A DNA stretch of 64,000 bases, from contig NZ_AXAS01000014.1 in assembly GCF_000472925.1 (NCBI RefSeq), positions 124,001 to 188,000 of the forward strand. The letters run 5' to 3'. Positions within the stretch are counted from its first letter, which is position 1. Every line of letters starts with the position of its first letter. The stretch is from Bradyrhizobium sp. Ec3.3. GTDB lineage: Bacteria; Pseudomonadota; Alphaproteobacteria; Rhizobiales; Xanthobacteraceae. The translations under genes and the position numbers were made by a program. Under the pieces are notes generated by a model that was not told the DNA's origin, did not search any database, and was given only the letters and a program-made list of their open reading frames with translations. Positions 51,211-61,026 of the stretch are shown here, piece after piece.

Positions 51211-51797
51211 TTCAGCATCTCCGACGCGGTGATGATCGACTGGGCAATCTCGCCGATCTTCTTCTTCTCGCGCATCGCGGTGGAGCGCATCAGCACGTAG
51301 GCCTCGTCTTCGGTCAGGCCCTTCACCCGCATCAAGATGCCCTTGGCACGCTCGATGATCTTGCGGTCCTCGAGCTGCGATTTGGTGCGCTCCAGCTCCT
51401 CCTGGAGTTTCGCGAAGGCGTTGAAGCGGGACACGCAGAGGTCGAGGATCGGCTTGATGCGCTCTTTCTTCAGCCCGTCGACGATGTAGGCGGATACCCC
51501 CGCCTCCACGGAGGCCTGGATCGAGGCCGAATCACTCTGGTCGACGAACATCGCGATCGGCCGGCGCACGGCGCGGCTCACCTGGAACATCTGTTCCAGG
51601 ACGTCGCGGCTGGGGTTTTCCAGATCGATCAGGATGATATCAGGGTCGACGGCATAGATGCGCGCCAGGAGGCTCTGCATTTCGCTGATATGCACGACCT
51701 GGGTGAAGCCCGCCTCCCGCAACCCCTCCTCGAGGATCGCGGCCCGGATCGGGCTTTCGTCGACAATCACAATTTTAGGCGACTGTTCGGCGCTCAT
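51207..51797 (-). CDS. nasT: ANTAR-domain response regulator NasT
   Basis: NasT has an N-terminal receiver-like domain (residues 1-125; IVIVDESPIRAAIL) and a C-terminal ANTAR RNA-binding domain (LEDRKIIERAKGILMRVKGLTEDEAYVLMRSTAM). It lacks the normal phosphorylation setup: the usual acidic pair is DE and the acceptor position is DIILIDLENP. NasS holds it inactive; nitrate frees it to stop premature termination in target leaders. The target is expected to be the leader at 49805-49866. Confidence 0.92.
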   Translation of the reverse strand: MSAEQSPKIVIVDESPIRAAILEEGLREAGFTQVVHISEMQSLLARIYAVDPDIILIDLENPSRDVLEQMFQVSRAVRRPIAMFVDQSDSASIQASVEAGVSAYIVDGLKKERIKPILDLCVSRFNAFAKLQEELERTKSQLEDRKIIERAKGILMRVKGLTEDEAYVLMRSTAMREKKKIGEIAQSIITASEMLK

Positions 51798-51909
51798 CGC
51801 TCAACTCACCCCCGGCGACGCATCCATAGCACGCCGGCGCCCCATGCAAAGGGTTGTAATTGTGGGCAATTGGGACTAGCTGCAAGCGGTCAATCAGGCA
51901 GATTTAGGT

Positions 51910-53235
51910 ATGGATCAGACGGCTGCGCCCAAGGTCAGCTTCGTTTCGCTCGGATGTCCTAAGGCATTGGTGGATTCCGAGCGCATTATCACGCGGCTGC
52001 GCGCCGAGGGCTACGAGCTTGCCCGCAAGCATGACGGGGCGGATATCGTCATCGTTAACACCTGTGGCTTCCTCGACAGCGCCAAGCAGGAATCGCTCTC
52101 GGCGATCGGTGAGGCCATGGCCGAGAACGGCAAGGTGATCGTGACCGGCTGCATGGGTGCCGAGCCTGAGCAGATCGAGCAGGCCTATCCCGGCGTGCTC
52201 TCGATCACTGGCCCGCAACAATACGAGTCGGTGCTGGACGCCGTACACCGGGCGCTGCCGCCGGCGCACAATCCGCATCTCGACCTGGTGCCGCCGCAGG
52301 GCATCAAGCTGACGCCGCGCCACTACGCCTATTTGAAGATCTCCGAGGGCTGCAACAACCGCTGCACCTTCTGCATCATCCCGAAGCTGCGCGGCGATTT
52401 GGTGTCGCGCCCCGCCAACGATGTGCTGCGCGAGGCCGAGCGGCTGGTCAGCGCCGGCGTCAAGGAGCTGCTCGTCATCTCGCAGGACACCTCGGCCTAT
52501 GGCGTCGACGTCAAATATGCCGAGAGCCCGTGGAAGGAACGCCAGGTCCGCGCCAGATTCCTCGATCTCGCGCGCGAGCTCGGCGAGCTAGGGGCTTGGG
52601 TCCGGCTGCAATATGTCTACCCCTACCCGCATGTCGACGAGGTCATCGCGCTGATGACCGAGGGCAAGGTGCTGCCCTATCTCGACATTCCCTTCCAGCA
52701 CGCGAGCCCCGAAGTCCTCAAAGCGATGAAGCGACCGGCGGCGCAGGACAAGACGCTGGCGCGGATCAAGCGCTGGCGCGAGGAATGTCCCGATCTCGCT
52801 TTGCGCTCGACCTTCATCGTCGGCTTCCCCGGCGAGACCGATGCGGACTTCGCCTATCTGCTCGACTGGCTTGATGAAGCCGAGATCGATCGCGTCGGCT
52901 GCTTCAAATACGAGCCGGTCGCGGGCGCCACCTCCAACGCTCTGCCCGGCGCCGTGCCGGATGAGGTGAAGCAGGAGCGCTACAACGCGTTGATGGCGCG
53001 CCAGCAGAAGATCTCCGCGCGCAGGCTCAAGCGCAAGGTCGGCACCCGGCAGCAGGTCATTATCGACGAGGTCGGCCTGACCGTTGCCAAGGGCCGCTCC
53101 AAGTCGGATGCGCCGGAGATCGACGGCGCGGTGTATCTCTCGAGCCGCCGCCCGTTGCGGGTCGGCGAGATCGTCACCGCCAAGATCGAGCGCGCCGGTG
53201 CCTACGATCTGCACGGCAGCGTCGCCGGATTCTGA
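51910..53235 (+). CDS. rimO: Ribosomal protein S12 methylthiotransferase RimO
   Basis: RimO is a radical SAM methylthiotransferase that modifies an Asp of ribosomal protein S12. The 441 residues show an N-terminal UPF0004 domain with Cys ([28 protein letters not shown]), the radical [14 protein letters not shown] and a C-terminal TRAM domain. RimO rather than MiaB is indicated by the SLGCPKNLVDSE-like opening (here [12 protein letters not shown]). It is divergent from nasT, 113 nt apart. Length is normal. Confidence 0.95.
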   Translation: MDQTAAPKVSFVSLGCPKALVDSERIITRLRAEGYELARKHDGADIVIVNTCGFLDSAKQESLSAIGEAMAENGKVIVTGCMGAEPEQIEQAYPGVLSITGPQQYESVLDAVHRALPPAHNPHLDLVPPQGIKLTPRHYAYLKISEGCNNRCTFCIIPKLRGDLVSRPANDVLREAERLVSAGVKELLVISQDTSAYGVDVKYAESPWKERQVRARFLDLARELGELGAWVRLQYVYPYPHVDEVIALMTEGKVLPYLDIPFQHASPEVLKAMKRPAAQDKTLARIKRWREECPDLALRSTFIVGFPGETDADFAYLLDWLDEAEIDRVGCFKYEPVAGATSNALPGAVPDEVKQERYNALMARQQKISARRLKRKVGTRQQVIIDEVGLTVAKGRSKSDAPEIDGAVYLSSRRPLRVGEIVTAKIERAGAYDLHGSVAGF

Positions 53236-53256
53236 TCTTCACCTGAGCGCGACGCG

Positions 53257-54519
53257 TTACGCGGCGCGCACGTCCTTCAGGAAACCGGCCACCTTGTCGC
53301 GCAACGCAACTGCATGCCGTGACAATTCACCGGCAGCGCCGAGCATGTCATTGGCAGCAGTGCCCGTGGCATCGATCGTGCGCGTGACGGCATTGATGTT
53401 TGCGGCGACCCCGCTGGTGCCTGCCGCCGCCCGGCTCACGGACCGCGCGATCTCCTGCGTTGCCTGACCCTGCTGCTCGACGGCGATAGCAATCGATTTG
53501 CCGATATCGCTGATCTGTCCGATCGTCCCGCCAATTCCCTGGATGGCTGCAACAGTATCGTCCGTTGCACGTTGCATGGCGCTGATATGGGCGCTGATCT
53601 CTTCGGTGGCTTTGGCAGTCTGGCTGGACAGGCTCTTGACCTCGGAAGCGACGACGGCGAAACCGCGACCGGCATCACCGGCTCGCGCCGCCTCGATCGT
53701 GGCGTTCAAGGCCAGAAGATTGGTCTGGCTTGCGATCGCATTGATCATCTCGGTGACCGCCCCGATCTTGGCTGCCGCCTCCGACAGGCTCTTCACGAGA
53801 TCATTGGTACGTGCGGAGGCCTCCACCGCTTCGGCAGCAATGCTCGACGAGGTCGTGACCTGACGGTTGATCTCGGCAACCGAGCTCGACAGTTCTTCGG
53901 TCGCACCGGCCACCGACTGAACATTGGTCGACGCCTCGGCCGATGCGGCCGCGACGGTCGAAACGCGTTGCGCAGCGCTCTCGGCAGTCGAGCTCAACGA
54001 GCCCGCAGTCACCTCTACGTCCTTGGCAGCCGACGACACGGCATTGGCAATGGAGCCGATGGTTTCCTCGAATTCGCCGGCAAGTTTGGCGATGGCGCGC
54101 TTCTTCTCTTCCCGCGCTGCAATCAGCTCCGATAAGTCACGCCGATAGCTGATGACGACGGGCTGGCCATCGATCTCCGCGGGAACGAGTGTGACCTGCA
54201 CCGGAACCATCTGCCCATCCGCTCGGCGCGTGAGCCATTCGAAGCGGGCGTGGCCGTCCTTCATCGCCCGCGCGAGCGTCTCCTTGACGCACTCCGACGA
54301 GCGGCGGCCATCCGCCTGGAATTCGGGAGCCATATCGGCCGGCGACCGGGACAACAGATCGGCCTTGCTGCGATAGCCGCCAAATCTGACCGCGGCCTCG
54401 TTGCAGGCGATGATCTTGGGTCCCGCCAGGACCATGATCGCATCAACCGAACGTTCGAAAACTGCTTGCCAGATCTGGCCGTCGCGATCCTGGCTCGTCT
54501 GCCGCCCGAAGAATCTCAT
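53257..54519 (-). CDS. PAS-domain methyl-accepting chemotaxis protein, no membrane segment
   Basis: The 420-residue protein starts at [15 protein letters not shown] (54519), with GGGGGAG upstream. An N-terminal PAS domain (about residues 20-130; [27 protein letters not shown]) is followed by a long helical MCP signalling domain with the hairpin tip region ([25 protein letters not shown] is the diagnostic block; key piece is NLLALNA). No membrane helix is present, so it is a cytosolic receptor. Its ligand is unknown. No che genes are nearby. Confidence 0.9.
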   Translation of the reverse strand: MRFFGRQTSQDRDGQIWQAVFERSVDAIMVLAGPKIIACNEAAVRFGGYRSKADLLSRSPADMAPEFQADGRRSSECVKETLARAMKDGHARFEWLTRRADGQMVPVQVTLVPAEIDGQPVVISYRRDLSELIAAREEKKRAIAKLAGEFEETIGSIANAVSSAAKDVEVTAGSLSSTAESAAQRVSTVAAASAEASTNVQSVAGATEELSSSVAEINRQVTTSSSIAAEAVEASARTNDLVKSLSEAAAKIGAVTEMINAIASQTNLLALNATIEAARAGDAGRGFAVVASEVKSLSSQTAKATEEISAHISAMQRATDDTVAAIQGIGGTIGQISDIGKSIAIAVEQQGQATQEIARSVSRAAAGTSGVAANINAVTRTIDATGTAANDMLGAAGELSRHAVALRDKVAGFLKDVRAA

Positions 54520-54603
54520 CCGCTCCCCCCATTCGAAGCGGACAGTGAATAGCAAGAGAATATTAACCAAAGACTTAATGGTCGCGAGCCGTTCGGGCCG
54601 AGG

Positions 54604-55554
54604 TCAGTCGGCAGCAAGCCAGGTCGGCACCCAGCGCTCCGGCCGCGGCGCACGGGCGAGATCGGCTTTCGCCTCGGACAGCTCCGCCGGGACGTCGTCG
54701 ATCGTCGGGCGCTCGTCATAGTCGAAGCGCGGCATGACGCGGCCGTCGGCGTAGAGGCCAAAATCCATCGAATACCAAAGCCCGAGCTCCGGCTGCGCGC
54801 GGCGCATGTCGTCGCGCAACTCACGCAGCAACGGTTCGATCGCCTTCTCCTCCTTGAACGACTGCGGACCGGCACGCATGACGCGCGCCTGATATTGCGC
54901 GCCGACGATCGCGACTTCGAACCGTGTCTTGTCCCAGGGATTTTTTCCTTTCGGCAGATGCGCAGCGAGGCGCCAGCCGAGCTCGGCCATCATGGGATGG
55001 TTCGCCCAATAGGTCTCGCGCTCCCTGCTCCATCTGTCGACGAAGCCGCGAAAGTCAGGCAGCTCCGATAACGCCTCTTCCAGTGGCGTCAGCCCGACAT
55101 CGGAAAATCGCCTTGCCAGCCACTGCGCAAGCTCGACGGTCTCGCATTCCACCTCTTCGTGAGGCGCCAGATCATGCCAGGTACGCTGGAACTCCTGGCG
55201 AGCGAGCTTGGCGATCAGCCGTGGCAGCGACGGCGCGAGAATGTCGTATTCGCCTTCCGATCCAAGTCCGACGATGGGCGGATCGGCTCTGTCCAGGCCC
55301 TCGCCATACCAGGCGCCGACGGCCGAGCCGTCCGGTAGCCGCATGAACAGAGCGAACTTGTCGCGCAAGGGGCTGCTGTCGAAGACCGGAGCGGTATCGG
55401 CGAACTGCCCGCGCAGATCGAAGCAGCCGACGCTGCCCCACGGGCGCCCCTCGAGCCAGCCTGCAAAATCCAGCAGCAGGGCTGGCACCTCGGTGCCGGG
55501 TGGAAAGGCCCGGCGGATGCTGTCGACATCGATGCAATAGGAGGGATCGGACAA
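54604..55554 (-). CDS. Hypothetical protein (about 316 aa)
   Basis: The frame is long and protein-like, but I do not recognise the family. Visible features include an Asp/Glu-rich start, the segment LPDGSAVGAWYGEGL and GLGSEGEYDILAPSL, which are reminiscent of SMI1/KNR4-type domains, and a Trp/Tyr-rich second half. I start it at the TTG at 55554 (LSDPSYCIDVD); GTG or earlier starts up to 55641 are possible. It lies 84 nt from the MCP gene, in the same orientation, and has no signal peptide. A cytosolic protein is likely. Confidence 0.55.
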   Translation of the reverse strand: MSDPSYCIDVDSIRRAFPPGTEVPALLLDFAGWLEGRPWGSVGCFDLRGQFADTAPVFDSSPLRDKFALFMRLPDGSAVGAWYGEGLDRADPPIVGLGSEGEYDILAPSLPRLIAKLARQEFQRTWHDLAPHEEVECETVELAQWLARRFSDVGLTPLEEALSELPDFRGFVDRWSRERETYWANHPMMAELGWRLAAHLPKGKNPWDKTRFEVAIVGAQYQARVMRAGPQSFKEEKAIEPLLRELRDDMRRAQPELGLWYSMDFGLYADGRVMPRFDYDERPTIDDVPAELSEAKADLARAPRPERWVPTWLAAD

Positions 55555-55680
55555 GGGGGCGCGCCTGACGGAATGAAGATGTCTACTTGGTCGCGCAGGT
55601 CGCCGGCCCGGTTCGAACCAAACGGCGCCTGATTGGTACAAACACGCGGGCGTGAAAATGGTTCGGCGCGGACGCGATCG

Positions 55681-56742
55681 ATGAAACCTGACTTTTGGGC
55701 TGATCTCAGGGCTTTTGCGGCCGTTCTCGCGCTGCTGGTGCCCTCGCTCGCCGCTACCACCTCGACGGAGGCGCAGACGCCCTCACCGTCCGAGCTGCGC
55801 GAACAGTGCTTCACAAAGGAAATGATCCGCTTCGACGAGCGCATCGAAGGCTGCACGGCCGTCCTGCAAGCCAATCCACCCCCGCAGGACACGTCAAAAG
55901 CCTATCTCAGCCGCGCCACCGCCTATCTCCTTTCGGGCGACAATGAACGTGCGATCGCGGATTTCAGCGAGGTGATCAAGCGCGACCCATCGGATGAAGT
56001 GGCCCTCCTCAACCGCGGCCACGCCTATCGGCGCAACGGCGATCCGGAACGAGCTATTGCCGATCTCAATCGCGCCGGCGAGCTCAAGGCGGACGACTTT
56101 GCCGTCTGGTTCTATCGCGGCGTTGCCTATGCCGACCTGGGCGACCACGACCATGCACTCGCCGACTACGATCGTGCGATCGGGCTCAAATCCGATGAAG
56201 CGTCGTTCTACAGCTTTCGCGGCAACTCCTATATGGCCAAGCGAGACTATGACCACGCGTTCGCTGACTACAATCAGGCCATCAAGCTCGATCCGGCGTC
56301 GGGAGACGCCTACTTCAGTCGCGCCAATGTCTATTTCGATCGGCGCGACTACGCCCGCGCGCTGGAGGACTACGATCGCGCGATCGACGTCGACCCGACC
56401 GTTCCCAACGGGTTCAGAGCGCGCTGCATGCTGCGTGCGATCGTCGGGCAATTGCAGGCGGCGCTTGCCGATTGCGACCAGGCGCTGCGGACGAGCCCGG
56501 ATGATGCCTTCGCACTCGACAACCGAGCGTTCTGCCACCTGAAGCTCGGCGATCTCGATGCAGCCATCAGTGGCTTTGATGCCGCGCTGAAGATCAATCC
56601 GAACCTCGCGATTGCGTTCTACGGACGCAGCATCGCCAAGCGCAAGAAGGGCGACGTCGTCGGCGCCAACAGCGATGCGGCTTCCGGGAAATCGATCTGG
56701 TTCGGAGTCGCCGACGAGTTCGTGCGCTGGGGCATCAAGTAG
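55681..56742 (+). CDS. Exported tetratricopeptide-repeat protein
   Basis: Taking the ATG at 55681, the 353 residues begin with a signal segment (LRAFAAVLALLVPSLAATTSTEA). At least seven TPR-type repeats of 34 residues follow, each with the pattern YxxxGxxxxALxDYxxAIxLxP, for example DHALADYDRAIGLKSD and DYARALEDYDRAIDVD. TPR proteins serve as protein-interaction scaffolds. It is likely periplasmic or surface attached. The 56743-57125 stretch beyond it has no gene but a terminator. Confidence 0.82.
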   Translation: MKPDFWADLRAFAAVLALLVPSLAATTSTEAQTPSPSELREQCFTKEMIRFDERIEGCTAVLQANPPPQDTSKAYLSRATAYLLSGDNERAIADFSEVIKRDPSDEVALLNRGHAYRRNGDPERAIADLNRAGELKADDFAVWFYRGVAYADLGDHDHALADYDRAIGLKSDEASFYSFRGNSYMAKRDYDHAFADYNQAIKLDPASGDAYFSRANVYFDRRDYARALEDYDRAIDVDPTVPNGFRARCMLRAIVGQLQAALADCDQALRTSPDDAFALDNRAFCHLKLGDLDAAISGFDAALKINPNLAIAFYGRSIAKRKKGDVVGANSDAASGKSIWFGVADEFVRWGIK

Positions 56743-57043
56743 TCCGCTACCGCAACTCGCGCTCCTGCGCGGCGAGCTGATCGACAAGTCGATCGCCGAT
56801 GCCGATTGGGGCAATGACGACGCGGAGGAGTCGCCGCGATTCAGCTAGAGCCGGCGCAGCATTGGGCCGTCGTTGCTCGCGAACCGGCTTGACAAGCCCT
56901 GCCCTTCGGCTGTATGGCCGCGCCCCATGATCTCTTCTCGGACCCATCGCCGCGCAGCTTTCCGTCGTCGCACCCGTGACGATGATGGGTTGCGCCATGT
57001 CCGACGACGCCGCTGAACATTTGAAATCAGCAGAGTTTTCGTG

Positions 57044-57075
57044 AAGGCCGCACCCGCAAAGTGCGGCCTTCGCTT
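57044..57075 (+). terminator. Intrinsic terminator upstream of argD
   Basis: A 10-bp stem (AAGGCCGCAC / GTGCGGCCTT) with a 7-nt loop and a T-run ends 50 nt before the argD start. It is 300 nt after the TPR gene, so it may end a small RNA or the TPR mRNA, or serve as an attenuator for argD. Confidence 0.75.
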
Positions 57076-57125
57076 TTTCGCGCGTCTTTTTCCCGAAGAT
57101 TGTCCCTGCCCAAGAGGAGTCTGAC

Positions 57126-58322
57126 ATGACCAACGCTACCCATCCGTATGATGCGCTGATGGACATCACCGCGCGGCCGAAGGCCGTGTTCGTCCGCGGC
57201 GCGGGCTCCTACCTCTGGGACGACAGCCGCAAGCGCTATCTCGATTTCGTGCAGGGATGGGCGGTCAACTGCCTCGGCCATTCGCCGCCGGCGGTCGCCC
57301 ACGCGCTTGCGGCTCAGGCCAAGCGGCTGCTGACGCCGAGCCCGGCCTTCTACAACGAGCCGAGCCTCAAGCTTGCGCAGGCGCTCGTCGAGAACAGTTG
57401 CTTCGACCAGGTGTTCTTCGCCAATTCCGGCGCGGAGGCCAATGAGGGCGCCATCAAGCTCGCGCGCAAATATGGCAGCGTGCACAAGGGCGGCGCGTTC
57501 GAGATCATCACCTTCGCGGGCGGCTTCCACGGCCGCACGCTCGCCACCATGTCAGCGTCGGGCAAGAAGGCCTTTGAGCCACTGTTCGAGCCGAAAGTCT
57601 TAGGCTTCAAGAAGGCGACACTTAACGATATCGCCTCCGTCGAAGCGCTCATCACCGCGAACACGGTGGCCGTGATGGTCGAGCCGATCCAGGGCGAGGC
57701 CGGCGTGTGGCCGGCGACCGACAAGTTCCTGCAGGACCTGCGCGCGTTCACCAAGGCCCATGGCCTGTTGCTGATCTTCGACGAGATCCAGACCGGCATG
57801 GGCCGGACTGGAAAGCTCTTCCATTACGAGCATGCCGGGATTGCGCCGGACATCATGACGCTCGGCAAGGGCATCGGCGGCGGCGTGCCGCTCGCCGCGC
57901 TGCTCGCGACCGAGCACGCCTCATGCTTCGAGCATGGCGATCAGGGTGGCACGTTCAACGGCAACCCCGTGATGTGCGCAGCTGGGCTCGCCGTGCTCGA
58001 CGAGATCGGCAAACCGGGATTTTTGAAGGCCGTCGCCGACACCGGCCTGTTGCTCGAGAGCGAGCTGCAGAAGGTCTCGGCGCGGCATGGCCTCGGCGAA
58101 GTGCGCGGCCGCGGCCTGCTCCTGGCGCTCGACCTGAAACTGCCGATCGCATCTGCGATCGTCGCGCAGGCATTCGAAGAGGGCGTCCTCCTCAATGCGC
58201 CGCAGGTCGACACACTGCGCTTCATGCCGGCGCTCAACGTAACGCGCGAGGAGATCGCCGAGATGATCGATTGCCTGGATGCGATTTTGACCAAGGCCGG
58301 CGCAGCGCGAAGGGTGGCGTGA
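57126..58322 (+). CDS. argD: Acetylornithine aminotransferase
   Basis: ArgD transfers an amino group to N-acetylglutamate semialdehyde in arginine synthesis, using pyridoxal phosphate. The 398-residue class III aminotransferase shows the PLP-phosphate contact [16 protein letters not shown], the FHGRT segment, [11 protein letters not shown] and the Lys in [22 protein letters not shown] lies upstream of the start. No other arg gene is adjacent. Confidence 0.95.
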   Translation: MTNATHPYDALMDITARPKAVFVRGAGSYLWDDSRKRYLDFVQGWAVNCLGHSPPAVAHALAAQAKRLLTPSPAFYNEPSLKLAQALVENSCFDQVFFANSGAEANEGAIKLARKYGSVHKGGAFEIITFAGGFHGRTLATMSASGKKAFEPLFEPKVLGFKKATLNDIASVEALITANTVAVMVEPIQGEAGVWPATDKFLQDLRAFTKAHGLLLIFDEIQTGMGRTGKLFHYEHAGIAPDIMTLGKGIGGGVPLAALLATEHASCFEHGDQGGTFNGNPVMCAAGLAVLDEIGKPGFLKAVADTGLLLESELQKVSARHGLGEVRGRGLLLALDLKLPIASAIVAQAFEEGVLLNAPQVDTLRFMPALNVTREEIAEMIDCLDAILTKAGAARRVA

Positions 58323-58335
58323 GAGCCACAAACTT

Positions 58336-58375
58336 GTCATTCCGGGGCGATGCGAAGCATCGAACCCGGAATGAC
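58336..58375. repeat. Palindromic repeat, possible terminator
   Basis: GTCATTCCGGG (58336-58346) and CCCGGAATGAC (58365-58375) form an 11-bp stem with an inner CGATGC/GCATCG hairpin. It is a type common between convergent genes in this group and lies exactly between argD and the quinone oxidoreductase stop. Confidence 0.75.
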
Positions 58376-58382
58376 GACGCCC

Positions 58383-59357
58383 CTACGGCTTCAAGATCGA
58401 CGCGCCCGTGGTGGCACGGCTCTCCAGATCGATATGCGCTTTCGCCGCATCCTTCAGCGCATAGGCGTGGTTGATCGGCACGTGCAGCTTGCCGCTGATC
58501 ACGGCGGCGAACAGCGTGTCGGCGCCTTCCAGCAATTCCGAGCGCTTGCCGATATAGTCGTTGAGCTTGGGCCGTGTCGCAAACAGCGAGCCGTGATTGT
58601 TGAGCTCGGCGATCGCAAACGGCGGCACGGGGCCTGAGGCATTGCCGAAGGAGACGAACATGCCGCGCGGCTTCAGGCAGGACAGCGAGCCGGGGAAAGT
58701 CGCCTTGCCGACGCCGTCATAGACGACATCGCAGCCCTCGTTACGGCTGATCTGCTTCACGCGCGCGACGAAATCCTCCTCGTTGTAGAGGATGACGTGG
58801 TCGCAGCCATTGGCCTCGGCAAGCTCCGCCTTCTGACGCGAGCCGACGGTGCCGATGACATGCGCCCCGAGCGACCTCGCCCATTGGCAGGCGAGCAGGC
58901 CGATGCCGCCGGCAGCGGCATGGATCAGCACGCGATGATGCGGCTCGACCTTGAAGGTCTTGTGCAGGAGATACCAGACGGTGAGCCCCTTCAGCATCAG
59001 CACCGCGCCCTGCTCGTAGGTGATGTGGTCGGGCAGCTTGACCAGCTTCTCCCAGGGGATATTGCGCTCGCCGGTGTAGGCGCCGAGATTGTGGTAGTAG
59101 GCGACGCGGTCGCCGGGGTGGAAATTCGTCACGCCGGGCCCGACGGAGACCACCTCGCCCGCCGCCTCGTTGCCGGCGATGAAGGGAAGTCCCGGGGCCT
59201 TGTAGAGCCCGGTGCGGAAATAGACGTCGATGAAGTTCAACCCAACCGCGTGCTGGCGGATACGCACCTCGCCCGGTCCCGGCGCCGGCACGTCGACGCT
59301 CTCATAGACCAGGGCTTCGGGACCCCCGACCTGGTGCACGCGGACGGCTTTGGTCAT
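58383..59357 (-). CDS. NADPH:quinone oxidoreductase, zinc-independent MDR family
   Basis: The 324-residue protein belongs to the medium-chain reductase family in its zeta-crystallin/QOR branch. It shows the N-terminal MTKAVRVHQVGGPEAL, the segment GLNFIDVYFRTGLYKAPG, and the NADPH-binding AAAGGIGLLACQWARSLGA. The catalytic zinc cysteines are absent, which fits one-electron quinone reduction. The start is the ATG at 59357, with GAGGAGG upstream. It is transcribed towards argD. Confidence 0.93.
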   Translation of the reverse strand: MTKAVRVHQVGGPEALVYESVDVPAPGPGEVRIRQHAVGLNFIDVYFRTGLYKAPGLPFIAGNEAAGEVVSVGPGVTNFHPGDRVAYYHNLGAYTGERNIPWEKLVKLPDHITYEQGAVLMLKGLTVWYLLHKTFKVEPHHRVLIHAAAGGIGLLACQWARSLGAHVIGTVGSRQKAELAEANGCDHVILYNEEDFVARVKQISRNEGCDVVYDGVGKATFPGSLSCLKPRGMFVSFGNASGPVPPFAIAELNNHGSLFATRPKLNDYIGKRSELLEGADTLFAAVISGKLHVPINHAYALKDAAKAHIDLESRATTGASILKP

Positions 59358-59446
59358 CACCGACCTCCTCGTTCTTGTTGGTGCAAGCGAAAGCCATCAC
59401 GCCTGCGTTGTCAACTCGACGCAAGAAGCGGACCGGACAAACCCGC

Positions 59447-60172
59447 CTATTTGCTGGCCTTCTTGCGATTGCGCTTGGCCAGCACGTTGAAGAATTCGAC
59501 CGCCGCCGAGAACGCAATGGCGAAGTAGATGTAGCCGCGCGGAATGTGAAACTTGAATCCGTCCGCCACCAGCGCGACGCCGATCAGCACCAAAAATGCC
59601 AGCGCCAGCATCTTGGTGGTGGGATGCTCGGCAACGAACCGCGCAACCGGTCCGGACGAGATGTACATCACGAGGCAGGCGATCACGACGGCGGCGATCA
59701 TGATCTCCAGGTCCTGCGCCATGCCGATCGCAGTAATGATGGAATCCAGCGAGAACACGATGTCGATGACGGCGATCTGGGCGATCACCCAGAGGAAGGC
59801 GCGGCGGCCGGAATTGTCCTCGCCCTCCTCGTCATCCGCATCGACCTCGGCATGGATCTCGTGGGTCGCTTTCGCGATCAGGAACAGGCCGCCGCCGATC
59901 AGGATGAGGTCGCGCCAGGAGAAATCGTACCCCTTGAGCAAGAACACCGGTTGGGTCAGGCCGATCAGCCAGACCAGGACGCTGAGCAGAATAATGCGGA
60001 ACACCAGGGCCAGCGCGAGCCCGATCTGGCGGGCGCGGTGCGCCTGCTTGTCGGGGATGCGCGAGACGATCACCGACAGGAAGATGACGTTGTCGATGCC
60101 GAGCACGATCTCGAGCGAAGTCAGGGTGAGAAGCGCGGCCCAGGCTTCCGGGCTGGTGATGAGATGCATCAT
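59447..60172 (-). CDS. TerC family membrane protein
   Basis: The 241-residue protein has about seven membrane segments and the TerC motifs EIVLGIDNVIFLSV and VIDIVFSLDSIITAIG with acidic residues in membrane helices, as for metal transport. Members are linked to tellurium resistance and, more recently, to manganese export. A start at 60172 overlaps the stop of pcs (ATGA), so the two are coupled. The end carries a basic tail (KRNRKKASK). Confidence 0.92.
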   Translation of the reverse strand: MMHLITSPEAWAALLTLTSLEIVLGIDNVIFLSVIVSRIPDKQAHRARQIGLALALVFRIILLSVLVWLIGLTQPVFLLKGYDFSWRDLILIGGGLFLIAKATHEIHAEVDADDEEGEDNSGRRAFLWVIAQIAVIDIVFSLDSIITAIGMAQDLEIMIAAVVIACLVMYISSGPVARFVAEHPTTKMLALAFLVLIGVALVADGFKFHIPRGYIYFAIAFSAAVEFFNVLAKRNRKKASK

Positions 60173-60894
60173 GCGAAGGATCTTGCCATCCTGATCACGG
60201 CGTCGCTGCCGACAATCCACAGCGCGATCGCGCACAGCGCGACCTTCGTGGCGGCACCGACCTGGAAATCCATCTCCAGCGCGTAGAGACCGAGCGCGGC
60301 CCAGATCACGATCAGCGACATGGTGAGCCAGCGCAGCCGCACCACGCGTACCGGATGCAGCACGTGGAAGGGAACGAAGGTCAGGACGACCAGCGCTGCA
60401 ACCAGCAGCGTCGACCATAGCGGCGACCAGTGCAGCAGGAACAGATAGAATGCCGCAGCGTTCCACAGTGCCGGAAAGCCGCGGAAGTGATTGTCCTCGG
60501 CCTTCATGCGCAGGTCGGCGAAATACAGCGCGCTGGTGACGATGATGGCGACGCCGAGCAACGGCGCCGCGACCGGCAGCAACAGGCCGCTCGCCACAAT
60601 CGCATAGGCCGGCACGAACACGTAGGTGACGAAATCGACCACGAGGTCGAGCACGTCGCCCGACCAGTTCGGCTGCACGTCCTTGACGTTCAGCCTGCGC
60701 GCGATGGGCCCGTCGATCGCGTCGATGATGAGGGCGACGCCGAGCCATTGAAACATCGCCGCCCAATGCTCGCGCACGGCCTCGAGCATCGCCAGCAGCG
60801 CCACAGCGCCGCCGAACGCCGTGAAGATATGCACGGAGAAGGCCGCGGCGCGGGCGGCCGGCGTGGGGTTGAGAGAATCCTGCGGGGTGTCCAT
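60169..60894 (-). CDS. pcs: Phosphatidylcholine synthase
   Basis: Pcs condenses CDP-diacylglycerol with choline to make phosphatidylcholine in the inner membrane, a pathway characteristic of rhizobia and some pathogens. The CDP-alcohol phosphotransferase motif is DGPIARRLN ... GDVLDLVVDFVTY, spaced as in this family. About seven membrane helices follow. The ATG at 60894 gives 241 residues. It is coupled to terC by a 4-nt overlap. This gene supports the assignment to a rhizobium-like organism. Confidence 0.93.
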   Translation of the reverse strand: MDTPQDSLNPTPAARAAAFSVHIFTAFGGAVALLAMLEAVREHWAAMFQWLGVALIIDAIDGPIARRLNVKDVQPNWSGDVLDLVVDFVTYVFVPAYAIVASGLLLPVAAPLLGVAIIVTSALYFADLRMKAEDNHFRGFPALWNAAAFYLFLLHWSPLWSTLLVAALVVLTFVPFHVLHPVRVVRLRWLTMSLIVIWAALGLYALEMDFQVGAATKVALCAIALWIVGSDAVIRMARSFA

Positions 60895-61026
60895 GGCTGG
60901 CGCAGTGCTATCAGAATGAGAACGATTTGCACATAAGCCGCGGCGACATCCGGCCGCGCAATTCGCGACAAATTCGCGCGAAACAAGCGGCTTGAATTTG
61001 CCGCCGGGCATGTCAAATGTCCGGTC

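Noticed and set aside
56984..57043. Short peptide frame before the argD terminator (MSDDAAEHLK...)
   Set aside because: It has only 15 codons and no ribosome site, so it is not supported as a leader peptide; Arg codons are absent.
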